Shown in pieces: positions 1 through 12,360 of a stretch of 64,000 nucleotides of DNA; within the stretch, counting starts at the first letter, position 1, and every line of letters begins with the position of its first letter. A program made the position numbers and the translations under genes. Origin of the DNA: Erigeron canadensis (lineage: Eukaryota > Streptophyta > Magnoliopsida > Asterales > Asteraceae); contig NC_057764.1 in assembly GCF_010389155.1 (NCBI RefSeq), forward strand, positions 38,200,275 to 38,264,274, read 5' to 3'. Below the pieces are notes generated by a model. It made no database searches. It saw nothing but the letters and a program-made list of their open reading frames with translations, and had not been told where the DNA came from.

Positions 1-3000
1 AGGCATCGAACAGATTGTGTTTCGTTCCCGGTGTCATAAAGGCCGTTTGCTATATTACTTTCCTGCTGAAGAAAGGTAAATAAATTTTCACGTCAACTCT
101 GTTATAAGTTAGTCCATAAAAATATAACACCAACTAGTGTAGAGGTGGCATATTGTGAGGAGCAAGTACGTGATTGGGTTGGTCGGCATAATGGGCGGGT
201 TATCTTTTGGACAAAACTGGTAATTTCTTAATGGGGAAGAACTTATCCGGCCCAACATTTTTGTCTTCTCTTATTTTCAATTTTACAATTATATAATGTC
301 TCAAAAATGATTAAGAAAATAATTTTATTTCAAGATTCCAGGTAAAATAAAACAAGTATTAAAGTAAAACAAATAAAACAATAGGTTTCTCTTCACTGAA
401 AATCACCGTGCATCATGAAAATCATCGTTTGTGCTTCGTGAATTTTCGTGCATCAATTTTATGATGATCTAAGGGTCAAAAGCTTGTCCTATTTGTTTTA
501 CTTTAATCTTTGTTTTATAATAACCAACCCCGTTATTTCAAAGATAATCTAATTGTCTAAGTTAAATTGTTTAGGAGGTTTTATGCTTTTTGAATACATT
601 TTGGATGATTTGCATTCGTTTAATTGTTCACTTTTTGACCAATTCGTTGAAATTTAACCGTCTGACCTGGTATAGGCAAAATATACCAAGTCAAGCCATC
701 TACCCAATATTTTCTGTGCATGGCAATTATGATATTATGTCAGACTTGTTATATTTCTAAAAAGTCTACTAGGGTCCTGCTTGACTATTCCTTTTCTCTT
801 TTTTTGAAACATATAATGGTTTTTGTGGGTTCCGCTTATATGGTACTCGATACTATACCAAAAAAACTTAATAAATCCCTTGTTTACTTGGTGGAAATAA
901 GATGAGACCTATAACATGGAGAATTATGAAAAATGTTATGAGCCAATACATTAAGCCATTTGCTTAGATTTTTTTTTAGTTTCTAAATTTGTCATTTTGT
1001 GGATAGCATATGTATCTCTCTTTGAGCCTGAGGTCTTTCTGGAAGCAACCTCTCTCAGGTGGAAGTATGACAATCTACATCCCACCTTCCCCATACCCCT
1101 CCTTTGACGGGATCGGGTATTGTTGGTGCATTAGGATTTCTCTTTGAATCAAGTAAATGAGACCCATAAATTGCTAATTAACCTAAACATTTATGACAAA
1201 TGAGCTATTCTTGACCCAATAACCTTGCAAAACAAATCTTCTTGCAGTAATGATCCTCAAGATGGTGACTCCATGTCATCATGGTGTGGCTGGCATACGG
1301 ATCATGGCTCTCTGACTGGTACACCTATCTTACTCTATTATATATATATATATATAACTAGAATTAAAAAATTTGACTTTAAGCCTCATCAGTCTGCATC
1401 ATGTTCAAACTTCCAACTATTTCTTGGAATTAGCTTAAACTCCAAGGAAATTACATTGACTCATTGAGAATGATTCAGTTGCTGTTTGAAGTATTCAAAC
1501 TCTAATATAGTTTTGATTTTTGACACAAGGTTTATTACATGTTAATTTATCTCTTGTATTTGCGATGTAACTTTCAACATAAGCTATCATGCACTGAGAT
1601 TTTGTATTCTTATAAATGGATCGAATATAATCTAATGTGTTTAATGTTTGCTTGAATCCAACATGTAGGTCTTACTTTTGGCATGTTTACTAAAGGTGGC
1701 TCAAAAATATCTTGCCCAGATAGTTCGGCTGGCCTTTACATCAAAACAAGAGCAGGTCAAATAGTCAAAGTATATATTCTTTCTTTGACACATGCATCTT
1801 CTTATTGTGATGTATTGCTGAGTAATCAAAAGCCCTTCAGTTGTGTTGGTTTCCAATAAGCTATTTTTCTCTTCGTAAATACTATTGGTGGCATAATGGG
1901 TGGGTGGTTACTAGGGTGCAAGTCAAACACTTCCTTATCTGTTAGATATGGTTTCAGAAACTAGGTTATTACAGTAATAATCTTGACTCTTTCTAATAAA
2001 GAATATAGGCAGGGTATGCTTTTAAATATATTTTAGATGATTTTTTTACCCGTTTGACTTATTTACCCTGTTTTATTTAGTTTAACTTTTGAGCTTAACC
2101 TAGCTGACCCCTTAGCGATTAAGCATAACCGAAATGCACCCATTTTTACCACTAGGAACGACCTTCTGCTATGCAAGATACAAACAGATAGGGTATTGTT
2201 TGTTTGGATCATTATCATAAAATCCACCCACTTTAACAATAGTTCCATTTATATAGGATAAGAATTGGTTACATGTCTTGTTTACTTCCATTTGTTATAT
2301 TTTGCCATAGGTGGTGTACGAGGAAGATGAAATTGCATACCAAATCGGCAACATAACTGAAATACTTTCAAGAGGGCGGCTTTGTGCAACACCTCATTGT
2401 GTCCGCGTACGTCACGTGTTCTTCGTTAATGTTTTTGTTAAATTTTTTAAGTATCAACACTAAACTATCAAATATTGACACTTAAAAACTTGACTTTTGA
2501 TCTTTCTATCAAGTATTAACTATTAAGTATTAATGATTATTTTATATATATACAATATATGTTGTATAATATTATAATTACCAATATCCCACCGCCTATT
2601 ACCTATAAGATATCAGTAAGACAGGGAAACTACATGTTGAACTTCTCATCTATAATTTAAACCACAAACCATCTGGTCAGATGTTAGTAACTTCAGTAGC
2701 TGCTCTACCTTTTGCTATTTGTATGAGAGTCCATTTATCTTATTGGCAGGCACCAAAAGGCATAAAAGCAACAGGACTGGAACGATCCACATTTGCATTA
2801 TTCATGCAACCCGACTGGTTTTCTTCTCATATAACACGATTAATTAAAACCTTTTTTATGACGAGTTTATTGGCCACGTGCTAATCTTTCAAGTTTCTTT
2901 ACATCAATTATATTTTCAGGGATGAAAAACTAAGTTTTCCAGAGACAGGTCACATCCATCAGGAGGTAGCTAACTACCCTTCAGATTTATTTGTTAGATA

Positions 3001-3221
3001 TATACATGCCGAGATTACATATATCTATATGCATATATATAATATGTGGACATATAATACTGGTCATTATAATGTGTATTGCATTAGTAATTATTATATG
3101 GTTTGACCACTGCACGTTATAATGGTTCGACGTGATTCAGTTGATCCAGGCCAATGAATCGCTTACATTTGGTGAGTACACAGAGAAGCTTCTGGACAAG
3201 TATTATAATCTGAAGAAGTAG
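1..3221 (+). CDS. 2-oxoglutarate/Fe(II)-dependent oxygenase, 3' part (5' end outside window)
   Basis: The last seven exons of a spliced gene are visible: 1-75, 1248-1318, 1669-1769, 2311-2406, 2750-2817, 2920-2965 and 3141-3221, all with GT-AG borders and compatible phases, ending in TAG at 3219-3221. The exons carry an HxD metal-binding motif (WHTDHGSLTG, codons at 1294-1302), a distal His (TPHCVR, codon 2395-2397) and an Arg-Ser-Thr block (LERSTFALF, Arg codon 2783-2785) that would bind 2-oxoglutarate. This is the arrangement of the isopenicillin-N-synthase-like 2OG oxygenase fold, which oxidises small molecules using Fe(II), O2 and 2-oxoglutarate. The substrate cannot be inferred. The C-terminus reads EYTEKLLDKYYNLKK. 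Introns hold repeats (Au-SINE-like sequence near 1020-1130). A decayed copy of this gene lies at 23880-24730. Family assignment is firm; the exact orthologue is not. Confidence 0.85.
1020..1130 (+). repeat. Au-like SINE 3' region inside oxygenase intron
   Basis: The stretch contains 'ggaagcaacctctct', then 'catcccaccttccccatacc', then 'gggtattgttggt'. This order resembles the 3' half of Au-type plant SINEs (GGAAGCAACCTCT..., CCTACCCTCCCCAGACCC..., GGGTNTTGTTG). The tRNA-related head is not recognisable, so it is probably a truncated old copy. Confidence 0.5.
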
Positions 3222-3609
3222 CAGCATTTGGGTACAGTTTAATAAGCTCTTATTAGAACTTGAATTATAGGAAGTGAAGCAAAGAGAAGTGCAAAATCTA
3301 AGTATGGATCCCACCTGCTTTACATGATATCACTGAATGTAAATAAATACAGTATGCTAGTTTTTTTTTTTACAGTTTCCAAATGAATGAATCATTACAT
3401 ACGGATGCACAGTACTAACTTTCTATTTGGTCAAATATACTTCCATGTTCTTTCTTTTTGAGACGTCGAAGAAGATTTAAATGACTTCGCTTCCCGGCAA
3501 AGTCTTGCAATTTTCTTTGGTGTAATTGGGAAACAAATGATATGTAAGAATGTAAGACTTTGGGTCTAGCTCCTTGCTAGCCTAAGCGTATATGTACTCT
3601 TTGAATTTT

Positions 3610-3615
3610 AATAAA
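3610..3615 (+). terminator. Poly(A) signal of the oxygenase gene
   Basis: AATAAA lies about 390 bases after the stop codon in T/A-rich sequence and is the best candidate for 3'-end formation. A genomic A-run follows at about 3629-3641. Confidence 0.4.
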
Positions 3616-3641
3616 ATTTGATTGTTTGAAAAAAAAAAAAA

Positions 3642-4751
3642 TTGACTTAGCTTTATTGGTTATGAGTCCTAAATGATTCAGAGTAGGCAATTCGTATCGG
3701 TATGCATAATAACTAATTGTTATATAAATCTTAGAGAATGTAAATTATTTCAAACAAGATTTATATAAACAATTATTATGAAAAAAGAGTATTCGAAAAT
3801 TCAAGTAATCCGTAGTTGAAAACTCGAACCGGCAAGTAAGATCCAAATAGTGGTACAGCCGTATAGGGTATAACTTGGACGAACAATAACTAGCCACAAT
3901 AACGAGTAACTATTTATGGCTTACTCTAATAATATAGCCACGCTGACGAGGTTCTACCTCTGGTTGTTGGGACTTTTCCAACACTCTTCAAATTTTCATT
4001 TAAGTTCAACAATTTTCATTTATGTTGTAGCAAGTAAGTTCAAAAGCTAGACTTACAATAGTTACTTTTTAAAACTTATCTACCACCATCTTTCATTTAT
4101 ATTATAATGAGTTCGTTTGAACTTACAACTAACACTGTATCTTTTAAGATTTATCCATCTTCATTATGTGAAGAGTACACAAGCGTGACAATTCAAAAAA
4201 GTAAATTGTCTTTAATCATTTAAAATTATGAACATATTTCAAACATACTTCCGACTTGCAAATACACTCTTTGTCTTGTTTATTTCTTCCAACATGTTTA
4301 TGAACCGAGGGTAATGATTTGATATGATATAAAGCTTCAAGGGGCAAAGGTGGCCAGGTGGGAACTCTAGCCTTTCCATTGTTACTGGTTGACAAGACTC
4401 ATCCATGAGTATCATGCCACATAGCAAAGAGCGAGATGCAGTCATGCAGAACCTTTTCAATAGATGGCTTTTACTTGTTTTAAAAGGTGTTTGAGATTGT
4501 CTTTTGAGACGATTGATTAAATATTGTGTTTTTATAACGTAGATATAGAGGAGAAAAAATATTTGACAAAAAAATTATTTGATTATCTACATTTTCATAG
4601 TGACGAAACACATTCTTAAAAAAGTAAACGGGTTGAAATTGCATGGCCGGCTAAAAGGGTGGACGAGGTGGTCAATCAACCGAGGTACGATTTTTTAGGG
4701 GGTCCGATTTTTTTATTTCTTAATGTTATACATGTTAAAAGTTATATATTC
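3642..4751. other. Intergenic, no gene seen
   Basis: AT-rich sequence between the oxygenase 3' end and the hAT element. I see no convincing exon, RNA gene or complete repeat. Confidence 0.5.
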
Positions 4752-4759
4752 GTATATGT

Positions 4760-5470
4760 TAGGGGTATTTATGGACCGGTTTGGTCCGGTTTTGACTAAA
4801 TGTCAAACCAAACCGGTAATAACGGTTTTAACATATATTAAACCAAACCAAGGATATTGTCTGACCGAACCAGACATGTAAGCGGTCTGGTTTGGACAGT
4901 TTGATGGTTTTCAAGTTTATTTTTTCTTTCTTTTATTCTCATATAATTCTGTATATAATTATCAAGATTTGTGTTAAGTTCCATAGCAAACACTCAAAAT
5001 TAAAAGTGTACATTTTAAAAGAATTACTAGCGGTCAAACTACTTGTTTTTAATGTATTCGTACTTCAGATTAAAACTTTATTATATGTTAATAACAAGTA
5101 TTGTACCCACATATTGAATAAGTTTTTGTTTATTATAAAAATGTATAATTAATTATATATTTAAAATATAAGTTTTCTTTTTTATAACGAAACTTTAAGT
5201 AATTTGGAGCATAAAAGTGTTTCTTTTTTTTTAAATCTTTAATTTTTATGAGTTTATATAAAGTAATTTTCTTCTCAAGTTATGAAAGTATAAAGTACGG
5301 TCCGGTCTTATACGGTTTTTCTTTGCTCAAACTGTAACCGGACCAAATAACCCGGTCTTTCAAAACTTAAATCACCGGACCAGACATTAACAATTCAATC
5401 CGACCAAACTAATCCAAATACCGCGGTTTGCTCCGGTTTAAACGGTTTGACAATTCGATGAACTCCCCTA
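4760..5470. mobile_element. Non-autonomous hAT element, complete with 8-bp target duplication
   Basis: A 711-bp element starts TAGGGG and ends CCCCTA. It is flanked on both sides by the identical 8-mer GTATATGT (4752-4759 and 5471-5478), the size that hAT transposases generate. Both subterminal regions are packed with CCGGTTT/AACCGG motifs in both orientations, as in Ac/Tam3-like elements where they bind transposase. There is no transposase ORF; the interior is AT-rich, so movement would depend on an autonomous relative. Confidence 0.85.
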
Positions 5471-5478
5471 GTATATGT

Positions 5479-6914
5479 AATTAACAAAGCTATTAAAAAT
5501 TCTAACACTCATTTACAAATTAAACATAATTTAACCCACATAAAAAAACCATTAACACATCTTTTGCGGATAAAAGAAAAAAAAAGGTTATTCAGATCGT
5601 CATCTTGGAACCGCTAGTCAAGTCGTTGTAACCTGTCACGTCACTATTAATCACTTTTCTTTTTACAAGGCAAACAATCACTTTCCTCTTTATTGTAACC
5701 AATATATATGTATATAAAATCATTAGATAATATATATTATATTATCATTAATAAAAAAATAATAGCATAGCAGTTCTTGCTTGTTGTTTTTCAAAGACTT
5801 TTTTGTGTTGTTTAAATTTTGTTTTTTTTAATACAAATTTAGTTTTTGATTTTAAACTTAGAGCTGAGATTTGATCTCAAGTTACTAATTGCTTCATAAT
5901 TTAATCTTTAATTGTTAGTTTATTTACTATAATTTGTTACACCTAGCCTATAAGCTATTTTTTCTCGACCTAGGTCCATAATTTCTCAGAGACAGCATTT
6001 GCTCATTTAGTGAATTGTCACCTAGTTATTCATTATATGTATACTAACGTTATAAAGCATATAGTTCATCCTTTTTTCTCGAAAAATAACTTGATCTGTC
6101 TAAATTAGTGTTACCCCTCTTTATTCACTAATCTACCAATAAACTAAAACAGAATTTAGATATTCTTGGAACGACACGTGACGTAATCCTTGATCAACAT
6201 GTGTTTTTTTAATTTATTTATTTTATTAGATTAGTTTTTTAGTTGTATATAAATTCAATTTTTTTATTAAATTTAGAAATAAAAACTCTTGGCTTATTCA
6301 TACAAAAGACATTATAACCTTATCTGATTGATCGTTTTTTCATTAATAAATTCTATCGTTTTTTTTCTCAATTCTTCAACTCCTATTACTTATATTACTT
6401 ACAATAAGTTATTAACATGAAGACTTCAAAATTTGAGTTTACGATCCGAAATCACAAGGTTATTTGTCGTTATCCTCTATGCTTACAAGTTCTGATTTTG
6501 ATGTGATTATAAAACATTAAGGTAAATTCAAAACTCTAACTAAACATATATTATATTTATCATTATTGTTTATTTTAGTTTAACTTCGATCATCAATTTA
6601 CTTTAACCACAATTTATTTCATACTCACGAATCATGTATGAGGCACATTCGAATTTCTTTACAATCTATATAGCTATTGTACATCATACGGGTATTAGGA
6701 CTAGTTTATATATACACACAGAATATACTTATAAAACTCTGAATGAATTATTTATAATATACATATCTCAATCCTTAAAATGATTATATTACTCTTTTTA
6801 CATTAATTACTTTTACATTAATAACCATACCGCTATTATTGTCGTCATGCCACCACCCATTGCCATAATTGCACCACCATCATAAAGCCGCATCGTATGG
6901 ATATGTGACTGTAG
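5479..6914. other. Intergenic, no gene seen
   Basis: Very AT-rich DNA without a supportable exon or RNA gene. Short reading frames here have no recognisable content. Confidence 0.5.
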
Positions 6915-6929
6915 ATATAGATGGCGCTC

Positions 6930-6963
6930 TTGAATGAATGAAGTTCACTTTAAAAAAATATAT
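6930..6963 (+). mobile_element. Remnant SINE tail flanked by 15-bp direct repeats
   Basis: The 15-mer ATATAGATGGCGCTC occurs at 6915-6929 and again at 6964-6978. The 34 bases between end with 'gaagttcactttaaaaaaa', close to the 3' tail of the SINEs near 28.7 kb ('gaaactcactttac' followed by A's). The simplest reading is a severely 5'-truncated retroposon insertion with its target duplication. Confidence 0.5.
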
Positions 6964-7506
6964 ATATAGATGGCGCTCCTAATATTTCGTTGGTTGACTC
7001 ATGGGTCGGAACATTTCAGCACAGCTGGACGGGTGTCTTGAGGAATTCTTCACGTCAACAAGATGTATAGTGTATGGTATCCAGTATCCACTATTCATGA
7101 TGTCCATTGCCCTTCATCATGGGATTTCCAAAATGCACCATATTATATTGTATATTTTTATTTTTAGTTACGGTACTTATTTTTATCCTCTCAAACTTCA
7201 AATATTTTTTTTCCCTTAAGAATATAATAACCTTTTCCATTATACTTTTTTTTTTGTTTATTAGCGGTGTCAAATATAAAATACTTCAACATTGATCCAT
7301 AGTAGAGCATAGTTAAAATCGATATAAAAAAAACACACATTTGTAATGATTATCAAACCCAAAAACTTTACAGACACCCACATTCCAAATAATTGCAGTG
7401 GCTACTCATGTATTCAACCCAGGAAATCGTAACCATCTGTTTGATGCAAACCATATTAACTCCATATTAAGTTGTAACCATTAACAAAGAGGCAAACACT
7501 GCACCC

Positions 7507-7735
7507 ATGAATAAAAACTTTGATTTCTTCATATTTTATGTTTTAACCACAAACTTTGATTTCTTCATATTTTGTCCCTTAAACATTTGATTTTTTGACT
7601 TTGAGCACAAACTATGATTTCTTCATGTATTGCCTCTTAAACTTCTAAATTTTTTACTTTCTCCGCAAACTTTGGCCTTCTTTATACATTGCCACTCAAA
7701 TATTTTTTTTTATCTTGGACTTTTTTATTTCCTCA
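7507..7735 (+). repeat. Tandem repeat, about 58-bp unit, four diverged copies
   Basis: Successive units begin 'aaactttgatttcttcat' or close variants (near 7507, 7551, 7609 and 7667), with 'ccttaaac' and 'ttttttgacttt' inside. The first unit is shorter than the others. No coding capacity is seen. Confidence 0.65.
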
Positions 7736-8338
7736 TATTATTATTATTTTTTTTTATCACCAACAACTTGATGTCACAACTCATAATCTGTATATTTCTT
7801 ATCAGCCAATACCGGATTCACAAGTAACAAATGTAACTTTGATATTAAAAGTATGCATCTGGGTTCAAGTCCCACTTATCACATCTGGGAAGGTGGATTA
7901 ATAGGGGGTTTTCGAGAGTCCTATTTCCAGACATATGTGTAATTTAGGAGTAGAGTAAATAACATCTTTTTTCCTACATGAAAACATCAAATATGGTAAA
8001 AAAAATAAAAAGAAAATAGTTATATTTTCTTAAAATTTTTCAGTTTTAATTTTCTTTTCACAAAGTGTATGTTTTTCAACAACTTTGAATTTGTTTTCCT
8101 ACATCACCTTTTAAATTAAAATTTAAAGTAATTACTGTAATTTTATTTTTAGTTCAATTTTTTGCTATAACAAAAATGTTATACTTTAAATACTTTTTTA
8201 CAACACATTTTTATATTTATGATACGTTTTTGTAATGTGCATGTGTTTATTATTATGTATCGATCGTCGGTTTTATATACATTACAGATTTTAAGCATCA
8301 ACGTCTGGCATGTAAAATTAGCTATTTATAGATAATAA

Positions 8339-8374
8339 CTAGATTTTAGACCCGTGTCCAACACTGGACTCGGG
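8339..8374 (-). mobile_element. Helitron-like 3' terminus (minus strand)
   Basis: Read on the minus strand, a 10-bp stem (8365-8374 with 8351-8360, one mismatch, 4-nt loop) is followed 8 nt later by CTAG (8339-8342) and then T. A GC-rich hairpin shortly before a terminal CTRR inserted next to T is the classical Helitron 3' end. I could not define the 5' TC end, which would lie at higher coordinates. Confidence 0.55.
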
Positions 8375-8924
8375 GCTTACGATATTATCAATATTAGATC
8401 TGCATACATTTAAGTTATAAAAGCTTATAGTTTTGAAGATATACGGTTTCAAATGTTATACTTTGCAGGTTATAATACAATAATCACAGGTTTGTCACTG
8501 TCATTATTAGCCGAAACATATTGATGGAATTGTTTGTTGTAGTCATTTCACAAGGCACATACTACACTAATTTCTCTATTATAGATTTTATTTGAAACCA
8601 ATTGTCCTCATAATGTGATATTATAATGAAAGATAATTAAGAATTAAAATATAAACATGTTTATGATCTTGCACTTGATATTCAAGTATATGTCTTTGAT
8701 CATGATACGAACCCATAACATGAATAGTTTATTTTCAATAATCTATTCTATGGTAATTAGATAACAATTATGATTGTTTTAATATTTTTTTGTTAACAAT
8801 TATGACTCTTGATTTGAGTTATAATTGTAACTTTAGACATTAAGACGCAAAACTAATATACAAAAAGAGAGAAAATTTTGTACCTTTTTGATTGAGAGAT
8901 AGAATGAATCTTGAATGGAGTTAA

Positions 8925-9775
8925 TATTGATTTGGTTAATAAGTCATTATTTTTTGACATAATTTTTTGTAGAATGATTGTAAATTTTAAAAAAACATTC
9001 CTCAAGTTGATGGTTAAAATAAATATAAATCAAATATTCAGGGTTAAAAAAGTGTAAATTATTGATGAAAAACAAAAAATAAGTAACTCCCAATGCCGTC
9101 TTCCACGGGTTTTGGGTTTCAATACCGTATTCGACGGTGTATGGGGGAGGTTGAAATGTAGACCGCTTTACCCCTACTAAAGATAGAGAGACTGGTTTCA
9201 TGTTCTACCATAGGTAGAAAAGGCCCTCCAGCCTTGCTGGGCATGAGGATCGAACCTTTGACCTCTGTCTCCAGAGCTAAGAGCTCCAACCATTGATCCA
9301 ACCCAGCTAGTTAAATTATTGATGAAAAACAAAAAAATTTAAATTAATGACACTTTTCTACAAATTAATATAAATACTAATATAGTAATATATTTGGATA
9401 ATGATTATTAGTATTTTTAATTTATAGTTAATTTTAATGATGACATAAGTGAAAATCAATTTGGTGAAATTGAGCGATTTGATTGGTTAATAAGTCATTA
9501 GTTCAGCTATAAATAAAAGATCTATCTCAAGTTGATGGCTAAAAGTAGATATAAATTAAGTATTCAGGATTAAAAAGTGTAAATTATTGATGGAAAACAA
9601 AAAAGTGTAAATTAATGAGACCTTTTCTACAAATTAATATAAAAATACTAATACAATAATATACTGGGATAATGATTCTAAGTATTTTTAATTTATAGTT
9701 AATCTAAATGATGACATAAGCGAAAGTCAATTTGATTAAATTGAGCGATTTGATTGGTTAATAAATAATTAGTTC
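8925..9775 (+). repeat. Tandem duplication of about 270-290 bp, one unit carrying a SINE
   Basis: The phrase 'ggttaataa' followed by 'gtcatta' or a variant recurs near 8934, 9484 and 9754. 'ctcaagttgatgg' recurs near 9001 and 9528, and 'gtgtaaattattgatg' near 9052 and 9584. Unit 1 is longer because a SINE (9080-9311) and its target duplication interrupt it. The third unit is only begun. Confidence 0.7.
9080..9311 (-). mobile_element. tRNA-derived SINE with 25-bp target site duplication
   Basis: On the minus strand the element begins 'aactagctgggttggatc' and has an A-box-like 'ggatcaatggttggagctc' and a B box 'ggttcgatcc', the internal Pol III promoter of tRNA-related SINEs. A 25-bp direct repeat flanks it exactly (9055-9079 and 9312-9336, ending in an A-run). 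The neighbouring tandem unit at 9588-9612 retains the same site without an insertion. Confidence 0.85.
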
Positions 9776-9999
9776 AACTGTCTTATATTAAGATTAAGAT
9801 AGATACAGATAAGAGAAGGCGGAAACTAGTGGTGGTTGGGGGAATGTACTAAAATGCCCTCTCATGTTGGGAAAACACCAACCACATGGATGGGATGTGC
9901 AATAAATTTGGGTAGCGTGGAGTTTATTTGACAAAAGAGTCTTGAGCAAGGGTTGAAGTCCACAAAAATGGACATACCAGGGACGAATCCCGCAATTAA

Positions 10000-10002
<3 letters not shown>

Positions 10003-10038
<36 letters not shown>
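10003..10038 (+). repeat. Uninterrupted A36 homopolymer
   Basis: Thirty-six consecutive A's follow a stretch containing 'gggacgaatcccgc', which looks like a B-box-type sequence. This could be a retroposon tail, but head and target duplication were not found. Confidence 0.5.
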
Positions 10039-10040
<2 letters not shown>

Positions 10041-10260
10041 CATTAGGAGTTAGGGTTTGGGTGTGTGTGTCTTGGCCCATTTTCTGCAATTCCGTTTTCC
10101 CCAAAATCTAAATCCCAATGTGACATAGCCGCCGCAACTAGCGGCGGAGCGTCTAATACACACACACAGCCGAACGATCTTATATTCATATAACATACAA
10201 ACACCCGATATATACACTAAACGATTTTATGTTCATAATATTACCTTAATCTTACTCGTA

Positions 10261-11362
10261 ATGGCGGAGGATATATTTTCTAATCTAGATTAGATCCACT
10301 TAACAACATTTTATGCAAGTATGATCTTCCGGAATTAGTATGTTTGAAAAGAAATAACAAAAGATTTTATAATCACATTTCATCTCCAAATTTTGCGGTC
10401 AAAGAAATTCTGCACGCTTTACCTGGGCTATTTCGCAGAAGACAACGAGGTTTATGGGTTCTTGCATTATCAGAGGATGATTGACAGCTTGAAGATAATT
10501 TTCACGGACTTGTTGGTATAAACGATGAACTCTGTTTGTTATCAACATCAGGTTGTTTATCTTTATTCAAGATTCAAAATGCCACTTTATATGTTTTGAA
10601 TGTGTTTACTAATACTCTTGAAAGATTACCCAATTTTCCTGATGGTTTAGTATTTGCTAGTATGAATTATGTGAAACTTTTTGAGGAATATTCGATATAT
10701 TGTGCACAATATGTGCTGGGCGTAATGCAATATTGTCAGTATCATTCAGAGGATGGTGAATGGGGTCAGATAGTAGTAGGAATTCGGGCTGGAGAGGATG
10801 ACAACCTCATCACGGACGATCCTAGAAACCTAGTTTTAATTACCAAACCCTTCACTTATCTAGTGTCTTTCCCGTATGTGGCTGCGTTTCCTGTCTTCAA
10901 AGAGCATGATACTTGTATCTTGTTGAATTATGGGCTTCATATTATTCAACCGCCTTTTGTTCCGGGTTGGCACACTACTGGGCTGGAAGTCGGGTATCTA
11001 GCTTTTATTTGTAAAAACGATAACCTCCCCAACCACCCGAATTTAAGTGTCAAGTTGTGCTATTCCATATTAGTGAAGATTGGTCGGAGTATGATTTGGA
11101 GTCAACTTGTCCCGTGCAACACTTACCTGACCAAGAGTTCAATCTCGTTCAAGGACATGGATTAGAGATCATAGAGGGGAAGGTCAACCTGACGCTTTCA
11201 ATATTCGAGGAGGGTATTGGTTTCGGCTATTTGTTATTTTCGTATGACCTCCACACCAGGAACTGGGAAGATTTCAGAATTCCCCTTGCTGGCCAGTTCA
11301 GTGTTGTTAAACCCATGTTTACACCATCCCTGACGATCAAGCCCGTGCCCCTTCTTCCTTGA
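10261..11362 (+). pseudogene. Broken F-box protein gene
   Basis: An ATG at 10261 opens MAEDIFSNLD, which is cut off by a TAGAT tandem duplication (about 10286-10295) that adds 5 nt. In the shifted frame the F-box continues as DPLNNILCKYDLPELVCLKR and HISSPNFAVKEIL, typical of plant F-box proteins, the substrate adaptors of SCF ubiquitin ligases. The frame then meets TGA at 10482-10484. It reopens into about 200 codons of an F-box-associated-type C-terminal region, and near 11060 the homologous frame shifts again; it continues through CPVQHLPDQEF to VVKPMFTPSLTIKPVPLLP and a stop at 11360-11362. Three lesions in a single-exon gene make a functional product unlikely. The family call rests on the N-terminal F-box; the C-terminal domain is only inferred. 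Confidence 0.7.
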
Positions 11363-12069
11363 GGTCCGTTGCATACTTTTACATATCATACTATCATAGT
11401 GTGAATCCGTTAATCTTTGTGTTTGTATGACTTTGTCTGTTCATCTTTAATAATATATAGTTGTAGATTCCGTGTGAAAACACAGGGCTTCGATAGGCAA
11501 TTTAACAAATTATGTATGTCGATATCTGATTTGAAACACGGGCATTGATAGGCTAATAACAAAATAACGGATGACCTTTTATAATACTTACTTGCTTAGC
11601 ATTACTTGCTAGTTTTGGAAATGGAGACTTTAAAAGACATATCATTACTTATAAGCAGCAAATGTAAGTTTTTGCTTCTCTGCAATGCCCATGTATATGT
11701 TCAACAACATATACTTGACCTGAAATGAATAGACATTACCACACACATTAGTTAGAGCCGGCAATTTTAATCTAATTTTTCCCACATATGCCTCCCAGCC
11801 CTCCCTTCAGGGCTTCACCACAGAACCCAATGACCCGTCCCTAATCTTTCGATTCTTTCTGTTTACATTTCTTGTTCTGCCAAACAGGTGATCACTAAAG
11901 AAAGGTACAGAACTATATGATTGCTATTAGTTTTAACTTTGTTTTGACATAAGCATCTGATAGCCATTTTTACTAATAAGTACTGATTTATTTCTTATGT
12001 AGTAACATTCCTTCGCTGATTCATTTCTTTTTTTTGACGTAAGCATTTGATAGCTGGTGTGACATGTGA
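11363..12069. other. Intergenic, no gene seen
   Basis: Sequence between the F-box pseudogene and the copia fossil; nothing supportable is seen. Confidence 0.4.
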
Positions 12070-12360
12070 GATTATTTGGGTTTGTAAGATCTTTAGATGA
12101 ATTTGGTATTACAAGGTTTGCTCATGTTCGAGTTTATAGTGACAGTAAAGCTGCTATTCAAATAGCAGCAAACCCTGTTTTTCATTATAGAAACCAAACA
12201 CTTTGAGATTGATTACTTCTTTACTAGAGAAAAACTGGTTATGGAATTATTGAAATTGCTAAAATACCTTTCACAGGAAAACGTGTCTGACATTTTTTAT
12301 TAAGGGCTTTCTATCTCTCAACATAATTACTTTTGTGAATAACTGGATGTTTAATGTATT
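12070..12360 (+). pseudogene. Ty1-copia retrotransposon RNase H fossil
   Basis: One frame reads VRSLDEFGITRFAHVRVYSD followed by SKAAIQIAANPVFHYRN, then, after a shift, IDYFFTREKL, and then a degenerate LLTKGLS-QHN-like end. This is the order at the C-terminus of Ty1-copia Pol: the RNase H 'DSKAAI.IA.NPVFH.RTKHIEID.HF.RE' block and the closing segment. Several stops and shifts show it is dead. Integrase, reverse transcriptase and paired LTRs were not found nearby. Confidence 0.8.
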
